From the NCBI GenBank assembly GCA_012729395.1, contig JAAYDF010000217.1:1-44601 (forward strand): a stretch of DNA of 44,601 nt, given 5' to 3'. Source of the stretch: Phycisphaerae bacterium. Lineage in GTDB: Bacteria > Planctomycetota > Phycisphaerae > UBA1845 > PWPN01. A program made the translations under genes and the position numbers. The notes under the pieces are model-generated. The model was given only the letters and a program-made list of their open reading frames with translations, was not told where the DNA came from and ran no database searches. Below, piece after piece: positions 26,265 through 35,974 of the stretch (the first letter of the stretch is position 1; the number at the start of each line of letters is the position of its first letter).

Positions 26265-27053
26265 TTACTTCGCCTCCGCCAAACCGAGAGCCCAGGCCAC
26301 CCCGGCCAGCACATGATCCTGATAAAGCGGGTTGGTCCACACGTCCTCGCGATGCCCTAGCGAAGTGTAGAACACGCGGCCCTTGCCCTCCTCACGCGTC
26401 CAGGCCACAGGGTAGTACTCATCAGCCTTCATCCTCTGCGGCTCAAGGTTTGTCTTGCCCGTGTCAATGCTGATGAGCATCCTGACGTTGTCGCGAGAGA
26501 AACCCTTGAACTGGTAAATCTCGTCCGCCAGCACCCACTCCGCAGGCAGCATGCGGGTGGACGGGTGGTCCCGGTTCTCGACCTTGACCGTCACTTCCTT
26601 GTCACCGGCGCCGTGTGTCAGGAACGCGGCGCCGATCATCCGGACAAAGGCCTCATCGTCGGTGAAGCTATCCGTAGCCGCGTGGATTCCGACCAGCGTC
26701 CTGCCCGATCGCAGCCATTTGAGCAAGGCCTCGCGGTTGATCTTCGGGTTGCCCGAGGTGTACAGGATGATTCCATCGAACTGGTCGAACTGCTTCTCAT
26801 CCTTCAGGTCATGGAAACACTGGGAGAAATAGACCTCGTAGCCGGCCTTCGTCAGGATGTCCTTCAGGATCTTCTCCGCAAAGGACAGCTCCCCGGTCAG
26901 CGGTCGGGCCACGACCGAATGTCGGAAACCATCGGACTCACTGTAGACAAGCAGTTTCTTCCTGGCTCCGCCCTGCTCGGCCGCCAGGCAGTAGAGCACG
27001 CCGGTCACCAACATCGCCGTTCCGATTGCCGCCAACACTCGCATATTCCGCAT
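26265..27053 (-). CDS. ThuA-domain exported protein
   Basis: A 262-residue protein with an N-terminal signal or anchor (about 1-24). A class I glutamine-amidotransferase-like ThuA domain follows: KKLLVYSESDGFRHSV, FDGIILYTSGNPKINREALLKWLRSGRTLVGIHAATDSF (in parts), TMLPAEWVLADEIYQF-like stretch, and the closing VFYTSLGHREDVW. ThuA-like proteins are linked to trehalose and other sugar metabolism, and are abundant in planctomycetes; the reaction is not established. ATG 27053 is preferred because GAGG lies 9 nt upstream; ATG 27062 is the alternative. Confidence 0.85.
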   Translation of the reverse strand: MRNMRVLAAIGTAMLVTGVLYCLAAEQGGARKKLLVYSESDGFRHSVVARPLTGELSFAEKILKDILTKAGYEVYFSQCFHDLKDEKQFDQFDGIILYTSGNPKINREALLKWLRSGRTLVGIHAATDSFTDDEAFVRMIGAAFLTHGAGDKEVTVKVENRDHPSTRMLPAEWVLADEIYQFKGFSRDNVRMLISIDTGKTNLEPQRMKADEYYPVAWTREEGKGRVFYTSLGHREDVWTNPLYQDHVLAGVAWALGLAEAK

Positions 27054-27679
27054 CGCGGTCATCCTCGTCTCAGGCGTGAAACGTCACACATGCCCTGCCC
27101 GCCGCCAGGCAAGGGGCACCTATCGGCAGACAGCCTACCACCCTGCATCCAGCGGTTCAATCAGCCGGCCGCCCCCGGGTTCCTGTCGTGAGGCCGCATG
27201 GCAAGCTGATCGTCCCCACGTCGCGCGTCCGCTCATCAACGCCATCGCCGCGACTTGTTCAGCCGGACTACCTGTGTTCCGGTTCTCCTGAACACGCAAC
27301 CATGCCGAGTGCGACGCTCGACTTGCATGATTTGCCGTCCGGTGCCGTTTTCTCTATGATCTCCGCGTAATGAGGCACGATCCCCCCTGCCGCGGGAGGA
27401 AGACGAGGCACTTGCATCAAAGATCAAGGGACAGGATACTCCCGGGACATCGTGATGTCGCGTACTTGAAACTGCCAGGTTTGGGCCGGGCATACGCAAA
27501 CCGGTACCGAGTGAGCTAACAGTCCGGCAGAGACGCGGAGCGATACAAGGCAGCCAGCCCAAGTCATCCGGTTTTCGGAGGACGCGGGCGGCACACCAGC
27601 ACCTTTGAATGAGCGCTCCCCCACCTGCCTCGGCATACCGATCGTTCCTGATTCGAGTCCGGTAGAGGATACGCACCTG
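27054..27679. other. 626-nt divergent spacer and nqr leader
   Basis: No coding frame with support. It contains a candidate promoter (27332-27360) and then about 310 nt of possible nqrA leader. Within the leader are a GACATC-GT-GATGTC palindrome (27456-27469) and a GGTTTG/CAAACC stem (27478-27483 with 27497-27502). I recognise no known riboswitch class. Confidence 0.45.
27332..27360 (+). promoter_or_regulatory. Candidate promoter of the nqr operon
   Basis: TTGCCG (27332-27337), a 17-nt spacer and TATGAT (27355-27360): four and five of six matches to the sigma-70 consensus, inside an otherwise GC-rich region. It would start RNA near 27367 and leave a leader of about 310 nt before nqrA. Confidence 0.45.
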
Positions 27680-29053
27680 ATGGCTCTGCACAGGATCTCC
27701 AAAGGTCTGGACCTGCCCATCGCGGGCGCCCCGCGACAGGCTGTGGACGGCGCGCCGCCGTGTTCGCGCGTCGCCCTGCTGGCGGATGACTATGTGGGCA
27801 TGCGCCCCACCATGCACGTCAAGCCGGGGGACGCGGTACGGCGCGGCCAGTTGCTCTTCGAGGACAAGAAGCTGCCGGCGGTTCGCTACACATCGCCGGG
27901 AGCGGGCACGGTCGTAGCGGTCCATCGCGGCGAGCGACGGGCGTTGCAGTCCGTGGTCATCGAGCTCAGCGCCGGCGAGCGGGCCGGCCAACCCACCGAG
28001 ACGGACTTGGCTCCCTTCGCCGCCTACACGGGTAAGCCCGCGGCGTCGCTGACTCGCGAGGAAATCCGGAATCTGTTGATCGAGTCGGGCATGTGGACGG
28101 CCATCCGCGCCCGGCCGTACGGTAAAGTTGCCGATCCCGCCACGACCCCTCGGTCCATCTTTGTCACGGCAATGGACAGCAACCCACTGGCGGCGTCGGC
28201 CGAGGTGGTACTCAAAGGTCGCGAACAGGACTTCACGACTGGGCTGGCCTGCGTAACCCGCCTGACCGAGGGCCGGACCTTCCTCTGCAAAGCGCCGGGG
28301 GCGACGATACCAACTGCCGACGGCGTGCAGGTCGAGGAGTTCGCTGGAGTTCACCCCGCCGGCACGGTCGGTGTGCACATCCACACGCTCGACCCCGTGT
28401 GCCGAACCAAGACCGTCTGGTACCTTAACTACCAAGACGTCATCGCGATCGGCAGGCTGATGAGCACGGGGCGACTCGACGTCGACCGAGTGATCTCTCT
28501 CGGTGGCCCCACGGTGAAGAAGCCTCGGTTGCTCAGAACGCGGGTCGGGGCCAGTGTGGACGAATTAGTCCGGGGCGAGCTCGAGGAGTGCGAGAATCGG
28601 GTGATCTCCGGCTCGGTCTTGTCAGGGCGCAAGGCCACGGGCGAGATTCTGGGCTACCTGGGCCGCTACCACCTGCAAGTCTCGGCCCTGCGTGAGGGCC
28701 GGGATCGCGAGTTCATGAGCTGGGTCCGGCCGGGACTGGGCAAATTCTCCACCATTCGCGCGTATATGGCGGCCTTCCTAGGCCCCCGGCAATGGGCCTT
28801 CACGACGAACAAAAACGGCTCGGACCGGGCGATCGTCCCGATCGGGATGTACGAACGGGTGATGCCCATGGACATCGAGCCAACGTATTTGTTGCGTAGC
28901 CTCGTCGCCGGCGACGTGGAGCGGGCTGAGCAGCTCGGAGCTCTGGAACTGGAGGAGGAGGATCTGGCGTTGTGTACGTTCGTCTGCCCGGGCAAGATCG
29001 AATACGGGCCGATCCTCCGTGACAACCTCACCACCATGGAGAAAGAAGGGTAA
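27680..29053 (+). CDS. nqrA: Na+-translocating NADH:quinone reductase subunit A
   Basis: A 457-residue peripheral subunit on the cytoplasmic face of Na+-NQR. Family blocks are visible: [10 protein letters not shown] near the start, [25 protein letters not shown] in parts, [35 protein letters not shown] (parts) and a C-terminal [27 protein letters not shown]. NqrA helps form the quinone site and carries no covalent cofactor. ATG 27680 has AGAGGA about 10 nt upstream. The stop codon shares one base with the nqrB start, indicating translational coupling. Confidence 0.95.
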   Translation: MALHRISKGLDLPIAGAPRQAVDGAPPCSRVALLADDYVGMRPTMHVKPGDAVRRGQLLFEDKKLPAVRYTSPGAGTVVAVHRGERRALQSVVIELSAGERAGQPTETDLAPFAAYTGKPAASLTREEIRNLLIESGMWTAIRARPYGKVADPATTPRSIFVTAMDSNPLAASAEVVLKGREQDFTTGLACVTRLTEGRTFLCKAPGATIPTADGVQVEEFAGVHPAGTVGVHIHTLDPVCRTKTVWYLNYQDVIAIGRLMSTGRLDVDRVISLGGPTVKKPRLLRTRVGASVDELVRGELEECENRVISGSVLSGRKATGEILGYLGRYHLQVSALREGRDREFMSWVRPGLGKFSTIRAYMAAFLGPRQWAFTTNKNGSDRAIVPIGMYERVMPMDIEPTYLLRSLVAGDVERAEQLGALELEEEDLALCTFVCPGKIEYGPILRDNLTTMEKEG

Positions 29054-30270
29054 TGAAAATCCTGCGCAAGATGCTGGATATCACCGGCAAGCCCTTCGGA
29101 CATGGCCAGCCCCTGGAGAAATTCCACCCGCTTTACGAGGCGATGGACACCTGTGCCTATTCTCCCGGCAAGGTCACCGGCGGCGCCTCACACGTTCGCG
29201 ATGCCTTGGACCTCAAGCGGATGATGGGGCTGGTACTCGTCGGTCTGGTTCCGTGCATTCTGATGGCCATGTACAACTCGGGGTACCAGGCGAATCTGAC
29301 CCTGGCCGACAGGGGCCTTACTCCCGAGGGCTGGCGGGCGACGGTGGTCACGACGTTGGGCCTGGGGTTCTCGCCGGGGAATCTGCTGGATTGCTTCGTT
29401 CACGGCGCCCTTTACTTCCTCCCCGTGCTGGTCGTGACCTTTGCGGTGGGCTTGAGCTGGGAGATACTCTTCGCCATCGTCCGGAAACACGAAGTCAACG
29501 AAGGCTTCTTCGTGACCGGGATGCTGATGCCGTGCATCGTCCCGCCCACGATTCCGCTGTGGCAGGTGGCGGTGGCCGTCACCTTCGCGGTGATTCTCGC
29601 GAAGGAAGTGTTCGGCGGAACGGGCATGAACTTCCTGAACATCGCTCTGACGGCCCGGGCGTTCCTGTTCTTCGCCTACCCGGCACAGATCTCGGGCGAC
29701 TTGGTCTGGGTGGCGGTGGACGGCTTCAGCGGCCCGACCATGCTGGCCCAAGCGGCCGTCGGTGGAATGGAAGCGATCGCCGCCAGCGGCTATACGTGGT
29801 GGGACGCTTTCCTCGGTTTCATTCCCGGCTCGATGGGTGAGACATCGACACTATGCTGTCTGATCGGGGCGGTCGTCCTGCTGGTCACCCAGGTGGCCTC
29901 TTGGCGCGTGATACTCGGTGTAGTGCTTGGAAGTTTGGGCATGTCCCTCACGCTGAGCGCCTTGGCCGGTCACGTCGCCAACCCGTACTTCACCATTCCC
30001 TTCCATTGGCATATCGTCCTGGGAGGATGGGCCTTCGGTACGGTGTTCATGGCCACCGACCCGGTCACCAGCGCGTACACGGAAACCGGTAAGTGGATTT
30101 ACGGCTTGGCGATCGGGGTCTTGGCCATCCTCATACGAGCAGTCAATCCCGCGTATCCCGAGGGGATGATGCTGGCGATCCTGTTCATGAACGTGTTTGC
30201 CCCGGCCATCGACTTCCTGGTCGTCCGGTCGAATATCAAGAGAAGGTTGGCGCGCCATGCAGCGGTTTAG
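29053..30270 (+). CDS. nqrB: Na+-translocating NADH:quinone reductase subunit B
   Basis: A 405-residue membrane subunit with about ten transmembrane helices, the main sodium-translocating and ubiquinone-binding subunit. The covalent FMN attachment threonine should be T229 in GFSGPTML; the usual motif is SGAT, so Ala is replaced by Pro here. Other family features are [27 protein letters not shown] (parts) and [22 protein letters not shown] (parts) at the C-terminus. It overlaps nqrA by 1 nt and nqrC by 14 nt. Confidence 0.95.
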   Translation: MKILRKMLDITGKPFGHGQPLEKFHPLYEAMDTCAYSPGKVTGGASHVRDALDLKRMMGLVLVGLVPCILMAMYNSGYQANLTLADRGLTPEGWRATVVTTLGLGFSPGNLLDCFVHGALYFLPVLVVTFAVGLSWEILFAIVRKHEVNEGFFVTGMLMPCIVPPTIPLWQVAVAVTFAVILAKEVFGGTGMNFLNIALTARAFLFFAYPAQISGDLVWVAVDGFSGPTMLAQAAVGGMEAIAASGYTWWDAFLGFIPGSMGETSTLCCLIGAVVLLVTQVASWRVILGVVLGSLGMSLTLSALAGHVANPYFTIPFHWHIVLGGWAFGTVFMATDPVTSAYTETGKWIYGLAIGVLAILIRAVNPAYPEGMMLAILFMNVFAPAIDFLVVRSNIKRRLARHAAV

Positions 30271-31042
30271 CACGCTTTACATCATCGGCTTTTCGACGGC
30301 GGTCTGCGTGGTCTGCTCGCTGCTGGTATCCAGCTCTGCGGTCGGTCTCCGAAGCCTCCAGCAGCAGAACATCGCCCTGGACCGCCAGAAGAACGTGCTC
30401 ATAGCCGCCGGGCTCGTCGGCGAGGGCGAGAAGCTCACCGCGGCCCGGGTCAAGGAGCTGTTCGAGCAGGTCCAATCGGTGGTCGTCGACCTGCGAACCG
30501 GGCAAGAAACCGATATCGACCCGCAGACCTTCGACCAGGCACAAGCTGCCAAAGACCCGACCGCGAGCAGCTCCGCACCGAAGAACGCCGCCGGCGTCTC
30601 ACGGCTGCCCCATCATGCGACGGTTTACAAGGTGTTGAAGGACGGCCGGCTTGACGAGGTCATCCTGCCTATTGAAGGCAAAGGGCTATGGTCCACATGC
30701 TACGGCTTCCTCGCCCTGGACGCCGACGGTACCACAATCCGCGGCATCACCTTCTATCAGCACGGCGAGACGCCGGGGCTGGGAGGCGAGATCGACAACC
30801 CCCGCTGGAAATCGTTGTGGATCAACCGCAAGGCCTTCGACGAAACCTGGACACCTCGCATTGAGGTGATCAAGGGGCACGCCGGCCCCGCCGCGGAGGA
30901 GCCTCACAAGGTGGACGGCCTCTCCGGGGCGACGATCACCAGCCGGGGCGTCAGTCATCTGGTCCAGTTCTGGCTGGGGGAGCAAGGATTCGGACCTTAT
31001 CTTCAGCGGCTTCGAGATAACGGAGGACCCGGGCATGGGTAA
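30257..31042 (+). CDS. nqrC: Na+-translocating NADH:quinone reductase subunit C
   Basis: A 261-residue subunit with one N-terminal transmembrane helix and a periplasmic FMN-binding domain. The covalent FMN site is T226 in [12 protein letters not shown], the exact SGAT(I/T) motif used by Apb[21 protein letters not shown] is also typical. The start ATG lies inside nqrB with AGAAGG 10 nt upstream; the frame open from 30197 is not needed. The end overlaps nqrD by 8 nt. Confidence 0.95.
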   Translation: MQRFSTLYIIGFSTAVCVVCSLLVSSSAVGLRSLQQQNIALDRQKNVLIAAGLVGEGEKLTAARVKELFEQVQSVVVDLRTGQETDIDPQTFDQAQAAKDPTASSSAPKNAAGVSRLPHHATVYKVLKDGRLDEVILPIEGKGLWSTCYGFLALDADGTTIRGITFYQHGETPGLGGEIDNPRWKSLWINRKAFDETWTPRIEVIKGHAGPAAEEPHKVDGLSGATITSRGVSHLVQFWLGEQGFGPYLQRLRDNGGPGHG

Positions 31043-31658
31043 GAAGAGCAAAGCTGCACTGCTGGACCCGCTGTTTGACAACAATCCCATCGGGCTGCAG
31101 GTGCTGGGCATCTGCTCGGCCCTCGCCGTCACCACCAAGATGGAGACCGCCGTGGTGATGGCCATCGCCGTGACGCTGGTCACGGGCGGCTCGAACCTCG
31201 CGATCAGCCTGTTGCGAAACAGGATCCCATCGAGCGTGCGAATCATCGTGCAACTGACGGTCATCGCCTCACTGGTGATTATCACCGACCAGATCCTCAA
31301 GGCATTCGTGTTCGACATCAGCAAGCAGCTGTCGGTCTTCGTCGGGCTGATCATCACCAACTGCATCGTGATGGGCCGGGCGGAAGCCTATGCCATGCAG
31401 AACGGCCCCGGCTTGAGTTTTTTGGACGGCATCGGCAATGGGCTCGGCTACAGCCTGGTCCTGGTGCTGGTCGGGCTTGTCCGGGAACTCTTCGGCTCGG
31501 GCTCGTTCTTCGGGATTCAACTGTTCAAGCTGGCATCGGAGGGTGGATGGTACACGCCCAACGGGTTGATGCTCCTGTCGCCCGGAGCGTTCTTCCTGAT
31601 CGCCCTGTTCATCTGGGCTGTCCGCACATGGAAGCCTGAGCAGAGGGAGACAGAGTGA
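31035..31658 (+). CDS. nqrD: Na+-translocating NADH:quinone reductase subunit D
   Basis: A 207-residue membrane protein with six predicted helices, homologous to Rnf[18 protein letters not shown], the conserved [15 protein letters not shown] with its iron-ligating cysteine, and [17 protein letters not shown] are family blocks. With NqrE it holds an iron centre between the two inverted halves of the membrane core. It is embedded in the operon by overlaps at both ends. Confidence 0.95.
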   Translation: MGKKSKAALLDPLFDNNPIGLQVLGICSALAVTTKMETAVVMAIAVTLVTGGSNLAISLLRNRIPSSVRIIVQLTVIASLVIITDQILKAFVFDISKQLSVFVGLIITNCIVMGRAEAYAMQNGPGLSFLDGIGNGLGYSLVLVLVGLVRELFGSGSFFGIQLFKLASEGGWYTPNGLMLLSPGAFFLIALFIWAVRTWKPEQRETE

Positions 31659-32284
31659 TGCTGGAGCATTACCTGAGTTTGTTCATCAAGAGCGTGTTCA
31701 TTGAGAACATGGCCCTGGCCTTCTTCCTGGGCATGTGTTCGTTTCTCGCCTGCTCGCGCAAGGTTGAGACCGCGCTGGGCCTTGGATGTGCAGTGGTGTT
31801 CGTGTTGGGCATTACTTGTCCGATGAACAACCTGATCCTGAATTACCTGCTCAAGCCCGGTGCTCTCGTCTGGCTGCCGGTGGTGGGCCCGCAGATGGCC
31901 GACGTGGACCTCGTCTTCCTGGGCTTCATCAGCTACATCGGCAGCATCGCCGCGATCACCCAGATCGTGGAAATGGCGCTCGACCGTTTCCTTCCCGCTC
32001 TGTACAACACCCTTGGCATTTTCCTTCCCCTGATCGCGGTGAATTGCGCCATTCTCGGAGCATCGCTGTTCATGGTCGAGCGGGATCAGACCCTCAGTGA
32101 AAGCGCCGTGTTCGGCTTCGGTAGCGGCGTGGGCTGGGCGCTGGCTATCGTGGCTCTGGCGGCCATTCGCGAGCGCATGCGTTACAGCAATGTGCCGGCC
32201 GGCCTGCGCGGGCTGGGTATCACCTTCATCGTGACCGGACTGATGGCTATCGGGTTTATGGCGTTCGCGGGCATCCAGCTTTGA
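31658..32284 (+). CDS. nqrE: Na+-translocating NADH:quinone reductase subunit E
   Basis: A 208-residue membrane protein with six predicted helices, homologous to RnfA and inverted relative to NqrD. Typical blocks are [25 protein letters not shown] (in parts), [12 protein letters not shown] and the iron-ligand region [13 protein letters not shown]. The start ATG at 31658 shares one base with the nqrD stop; a GTG just before it (31655) is a possible alternative. GGGAG lies upstream. Confidence 0.95.
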   Translation: MLEHYLSLFIKSVFIENMALAFFLGMCSFLACSRKVETALGLGCAVVFVLGITCPMNNLILNYLLKPGALVWLPVVGPQMADVDLVFLGFISYIGSIAAITQIVEMALDRFLPALYNTLGIFLPLIAVNCAILGASLFMVERDQTLSESAVFGFGSGVGWALAIVALAAIRERMRYSNVPAGLRGLGITFIVTGLMAIGFMAFAGIQL

Positions 32285-32287
32285 TTC

Positions 32288-33547
32288 GTGGGCATTCAGC
32301 TTGAAGAGGTCGTCTCGATGTTGATCGTACTCCTGGGCGTGCTGATGTTCACCGGGGTGATCGTCTCCCTGGTCGGGGTTCTGCTGATCGCCAAGGCTCG
32401 ACTGGTCAGCAGCGGTGATGTCACCATTCGCATCAACGACGACCCAACCAACGATGTCCAAACGCAAGCGGGCAGCACCCTGCTAAACACGCTGGCGGAG
32501 CGAAAGATCTTCATCCCGTCGGCGTGCGGGGGCAAAGGCAGTTGCGGCGTCTGCAAGGTCGACGTGCTCGAAGGCGGCGGCAGCATCCTGCCTACCGAGC
32601 TAAGCCACATCACTCGCGGAGAGGCCCGCGAAGGGACCCGCCTGTCCTGCCAGGTCAAGGTCAAAAGCGACATGCGCATCCACATCCCGCCGGAGATCTT
32701 CCACGTGCGGCAGTGGACCTGCAAGGTGCGTTCGAACCATAACGTGGCGACTTTCATCAAGGAACTGGTCCTCGAGCTGCCCGCGGGCGAAGAGGTCCCC
32801 TTCCGGGCTGGCGGCTACATCCAGATTAAGGCCCCGCCGTGCACCGTACACTTCAAGGATTTCGACGTCGAGGAGATCTATCGTCCCGACTGGGACCGCT
32901 ACGACCTGTGGAAGCTGTCCGCCACCATCAGCGAGCCCATCGAGCGAGCGTACTCCATGGCCAGCTACCCGCTCGAGAAGGACATCATCATGCTCAACGT
33001 GCGGATCGCCACGCCGCCGCCCAAGGCGCCGCCCGGCACGCCGCCCGGGCTGATGTCATCCTTCATCTTTAACCTCAAGCCGGGCGACGAGGTGGTGATC
33101 TCCGGGCCGTTCGGCGAGTTCTTCGCTCGCGAGACCGACGCCGAGATGCTCTTCATCGGCGGTGGAGCGGGTATGGCGCCGATGCGCTCGCACATTTTCG
33201 ATCAGTTCAGGCGACTGCACACCGGCCGCAAGGTCACCTTCTGGTACGGTGCCCGCAGCCTGCGAGAGATGTTCTACGTCGAGGATTTCGACGCCATCGG
33301 GCGGGACTACCCGAACTTCAAATGGCATGTGGCCCTATCCGAACCCCTGCCGGAGGATAACTGGAAGGGCTATACGGGCTTCATCCATGACGTCGTGCGG
33401 GACAACTACCTCAAGCAGCACCCGGCCCCGGAAGACATCGAGTACTACATGTGCGGCCCGCCGATGATGAACTCGGCCTGTATCCAGATGCTCCTCGACA
33501 TGGGTGTCGAACGCGAAAACATCATGCTTGATGACTTTGGAGGCTGA
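32288..33547 (+). CDS. nqrF: Na+-translocating NADH:quinone reductase subunit F
   Basis: A 419-residue electron-entry subunit. One N-terminal transmembrane helix (about 11-35) is followed by a plant-type 2Fe-2S domain with C80, C86, C89 and C121; an FAD domain with RAYSMASYP; and an NADH domain with [19 protein letters not shown] and the conserved C-terminal DDFGG. It oxidises NADH on the cytoplasmic side and feeds NqrC/NqrB. The start is a GTG at 32288, only 3 nt after nqrE. Length and motif order match Vibrio NqrF as I recall it. Confidence 0.96.
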   Translation: MGIQLEEVVSMLIVLLGVLMFTGVIVSLVGVLLIAKARLVSSGDVTIRINDDPTNDVQTQAGSTLLNTLAERKIFIPSACGGKGSCGVCKVDVLEGGGSILPTELSHITRGEAREGTRLSCQVKVKSDMRIHIPPEIFHVRQWTCKVRSNHNVATFIKELVLELPAGEEVPFRAGGYIQIKAPPCTVHFKDFDVEEIYRPDWDRYDLWKLSATISEPIERAYSMASYPLEKDIIMLNVRIATPPPKAPPGTPPGLMSSFIFNLKPGDEVVISGPFGEFFARETDAEMLFIGGGAGMAPMRSHIFDQFRRLHTGRKVTFWYGARSLREMFYVEDFDAIGRDYPNFKWHVALSEPLPEDNWKGYTGFIHDVVRDNYLKQHPAPEDIEYYMCGPPMMNSACIQMLLDMGVERENIMLDDFGG

Positions 33548-33552
33548 CCGCC

Positions 33553-34689
33553 GTGCACACCCCGCCGCCGCAACGCAGACCGCGCCGCGTCTGGTCGGTG
33601 GGCATTGCTCTCCTGCTTGTTACCCTCTTGCTGGTGGCACGGTTCGGCCGCGCCGGCCTGCGGCTGTGCACAATCACCGGGCCCACCATGGGCACGACTT
33701 ACAGTATCAAGCTGGTCGTCGATCCCGCGGCATTCGGGAGGGATGACGAGACTCTGCTGCGTGAGCAAATCGGCGAGTGCCTGCTGGTAGTGAATCAACG
33801 CATGTCGACCTACCTGCCCGAGTCGGAACTCTCGCGTTTCAACCAGCATACCAGCGAGGCGCCCTTCCCGGTTTCGGAGCAGACACTGCATGTGATCCGA
33901 CGAGCCCTGGAAATCAGCGATTTGAGCGATGGTGCTTTTGACATCACCGTTGGGCCGATCGTCAACGCCTACGGTTTCGGGCCAGACCCGCGGCGGATGG
34001 ATGGGCCTTCGGAGGACGAGTTGGCCGCCCTGCGCGAACGTGTGGGGTATCACCTGATCGAAATCGACACCGACGCACGCACGCTCCGCAAGAAGCATCC
34101 GCAGGTCTACTGCGACCTATCGGCGATTGCCAAGGGCTACGGCGTAGACCAAGTCGCCGAGACGCTCGACGATTTCGGGCTCGGCCGCTACATGGTGGAG
34201 ATCGGCGGAGAAGTGCGAGCCCGGGGGCTCAACCTCGACGATCAGCCCTGGCAGATCGCCGTGGAGAAGCCCGATCCCGAAGGGCGAGGCATTCTTCAAG
34301 TCTTAGGCCTTCGCGATAAGGCGGTGGCGAGCTCAGGCGATTATCGCAACTTCTACATGCGCGACGGCAAGCGGATCTCGCATACCATTGACCCGCGGAC
34401 CGGCCGCCCGGTCACGCACCTCCTGGCCTCCGTCACCGTCATCGCCGACGATTGCGAATGGGCGGATGCATGGGCCACCACCCTCATGGTCTTGGGCCCG
34501 GATGAGGGCTACAATGTCGCCGAGAGACAAGGCTTGGTCGCCCTGTTTCTCCGTCGGCACGAAGACGGGACCATCTCAAGGAAGCAGACGCCGGGCTTCG
34601 CCGCTTACCTCAGCGGTACGCCCGCGTCGGCTCCACAAGACGGCCCCAACAACCGTGGTCACCGCAGCGAGGGAGTCAGTCCGTCATGA
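33553..34689 (+). CDS. apbE: FAD:protein FMN transferase ApbE
   Basis: A 378-residue protein anchored by one N-terminal transmembrane helix (about 13-30). It should transfer FMN from FAD onto the threonines of NqrB and NqrC. Motifs: GPTMGTTYSIK, MSTYLPESELSRFN, the ADP-binding DLSAIAKGYGVD, EIGGEVRARG, and the Mg-site SHTIDPRTGRPV. It begins with GTG 5 nt after nqrF, which fits a dedicated maturation role. Its C-terminal tail is Pro/Ser-rich. The next gene overlaps it by 4 nt (ATGA). Confidence 0.94.
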   Translation: MHTPPPQRRPRRVWSVGIALLLVTLLLVARFGRAGLRLCTITGPTMGTTYSIKLVVDPAAFGRDDETLLREQIGECLLVVNQRMSTYLPESELSRFNQHTSEAPFPVSEQTLHVIRRALEISDLSDGAFDITVGPIVNAYGFGPDPRRMDGPSEDELAALRERVGYHLIEIDTDARTLRKKHPQVYCDLSAIAKGYGVDQVAETLDDFGLGRYMVEIGGEVRARGLNLDDQPWQIAVEKPDPEGRGILQVLGLRDKAVASSGDYRNFYMRDGKRISHTIDPRTGRPVTHLLASVTVIADDCEWADAWATTLMVLGPDEGYNVAERQGLVALFLRRHEDGTISRKQTPGFAAYLSGTPASAPQDGPNNRGHRSEGVSPS

Positions 34690-35129
34690 AAATCAAAGAA
34701 ATCCTGGCCGGCAAGCCCAACGCGATCATCTGCTCCATCGCCCCGGAACGAACCATCGCCGACGCGATCGCCCTCTTGTGCGAAAAACGCATCGGGGCCT
34801 TGATGGTCGAAGACACCGGCGGACAGCCGCTGGGTATTATTACCGAACGGGACATGCTCCGGGCCGCGAATCAGGACATCGCAGGTTTCGGTGACCGGCG
34901 CGTGGCGGACGTGATGACCCGGGAGCTGATCTGCGGGCTCCCGGACGATAACGCCCACTACGTCATGCAGGTGATGACCCAGAACAAGATCCGCCATCTG
35001 CCCATCGTCGAGAACCACCGGGTCATCGGCTTGATCTCCATCGGCGATGTCATCAAGAGCCAGCTCGAGAGCGCCCGAATTGAGAACCATATGCTCAAGG
35101 ACTACCTGCACCTGCGAGGAGAACTCTAG
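34686..35129 (+). CDS. Two-CBS-domain protein in the nqr operon
   Basis: A 147-residue cytoplasmic protein consisting almost only of two CBS motifs (about residues 8-60 and 74-130): TIADAIALLCEKRIGALMVED, GIITERDML, VADVMTRELICG and RHLPIVENHRVIGLISIGDVIK (in parts). CBS pairs bind adenine nucleotides or related ligands and regulate partners. The ATGA overlap with apbE implies coupled translation, so a link to NQR activity or assembly is plausible but unproven. I do not recall a CBS gene as a normal part of nqr operons. Confidence 0.88.
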   Translation: MKIKEILAGKPNAIICSIAPERTIADAIALLCEKRIGALMVEDTGGQPLGIITERDMLRAANQDIAGFGDRRVADVMTRELICGLPDDNAHYVMQVMTQNKIRHLPIVENHRVIGLISIGDVIKSQLESARIENHMLKDYLHLRGEL

Positions 35130-35157
35130 TGTAGCCCACCAAGCAGTCTGGATCTTA

Positions 35158-35180
35158 AGGTGTGGCACGGGCGTCTCGCC
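35158..35180. repeat. Second copy of a dispersed 23-nt repeat
   Basis: Matches 344-366 at 22 of 23 positions, on the same strand. It is in the 204-nt spacer between the CBS gene and nqrM. The copy lacks the full hairpin of the first, because its right arm is changed. Confidence 0.6.
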
Positions 35181-35333
35181 ATTGTGGGCCGGGGCGGCTC
35201 GCCTGGGCAAAACTGTGTCACAAGGTATCTGGCGGAGGCCACTAGCAGGGAAGTGTCGTTCTCGCACGACGGCCAATAAAGGATGAAGTCACCGGCCGTT
35301 ACCGCGGCTGAATATCACGAGAAGGCTGATTGC

Positions 35334-35564
35334 ATGACCACGATCTTGTTTGGCTGCCTGATCTTTACCTTGGCCGTCGTCCTGTTGGCCATCGGCGTTA
35401 TCATCAAAGGCAAGCCCCTCCGTGGTTCCTGCGGCGGCCCCAAACCCGTGGGCCCCGATGGCGAACCACTTACTTGTGACCACTGCACGTGTAGCCAACA
35501 AGAGCCCAGCCAATCCCAACTTCTGCAGATCACCATTCCTACGAACTTGCCGCGGCAAGAGTAG
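35334..35564 (+). CDS. nqrM: Na+-NQR maturation factor NqrM
   Basis: A 76-residue protein with one transmembrane helix (about 4-24) followed by a short cysteine-rich tail: KGKPLRGSCGG (C33), then C48, C51 and C53 in CDHCTC. This is the NqrM (DUF539) pattern; the factor is needed to insert the iron centre held by NqrD and NqrE. The ATG at 35334 has GAAGG about 8 nt upstream and starts just before the helix; a longer frame from 35283 is less likely. It lies 204 nt past the CBS gene, so it may be read through from the operon. Confidence 0.82.
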   Translation: MTTILFGCLIFTLAVVLLAIGVIIKGKPLRGSCGGPKPVGPDGEPLTCDHCTCSQQEPSQSQLLQITIPTNLPRQE

Positions 35565-35974
35565 CAGACAACGCCTGCCCAGAACACCATCAGAGCCGAC
35601 CTGAAGGTTGCGGGTTGCATCGCGGTTGGGCGTTGTACGCATCCCGCACTGCTCACAGAGAAGTGCCAATGCAGAGCGGTGACACACCAATGCGAAGCGG
35701 CGACACGCGGTGCGCCCGGGGATTGGCTCCTCTTTGCCGGCCCGAGGGCTCTGCACGCAACTCAGTCACTCGACATGACGGCCCCGTCGCGTCGGAAAGC
35801 TTCAAGCCGAAGACGTGCCTGTCCCCATCCTCAACTGTCGCCCGCCCCGACTGTCTCCCTCCACGACTATGCCCTTGCCCGACTGTCCCCCGCCCCAACG
35901 CGAGACACTTGTGGGGGGCTACCGCTACGGGCTTCGATCGTCACAGCCTGCCCGCCGTAGCGGGGGAGCGATCG
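35565..35974. other. Gene-free spacer with tandem and palindromic repeats
   Basis: I see no supported gene in this 410-nt spacer between nqrM and the convergent hemDE gene. A frame running from 35615 into 36487 is antisense to hemDE and low in complexity. A 21-nt unit occurs twice in tandem (35666-35686 and 35687-35707, 17 of 21 identical). CCGCTACGG (35922-35930) is inverted at 35955-35963. A 10-bp palindrome, AGCGATCGCT (35967-35976), overlaps the hemDE stop codon. Confidence 0.55.

Noticed and set aside
31517-32467. 316-residue frame on the minus strand
   Set aside because: Antisense to nqrD, nqrE and nqrF. The His/Gln/Asp-rich translation is typical of shadow frames opposite membrane proteins.
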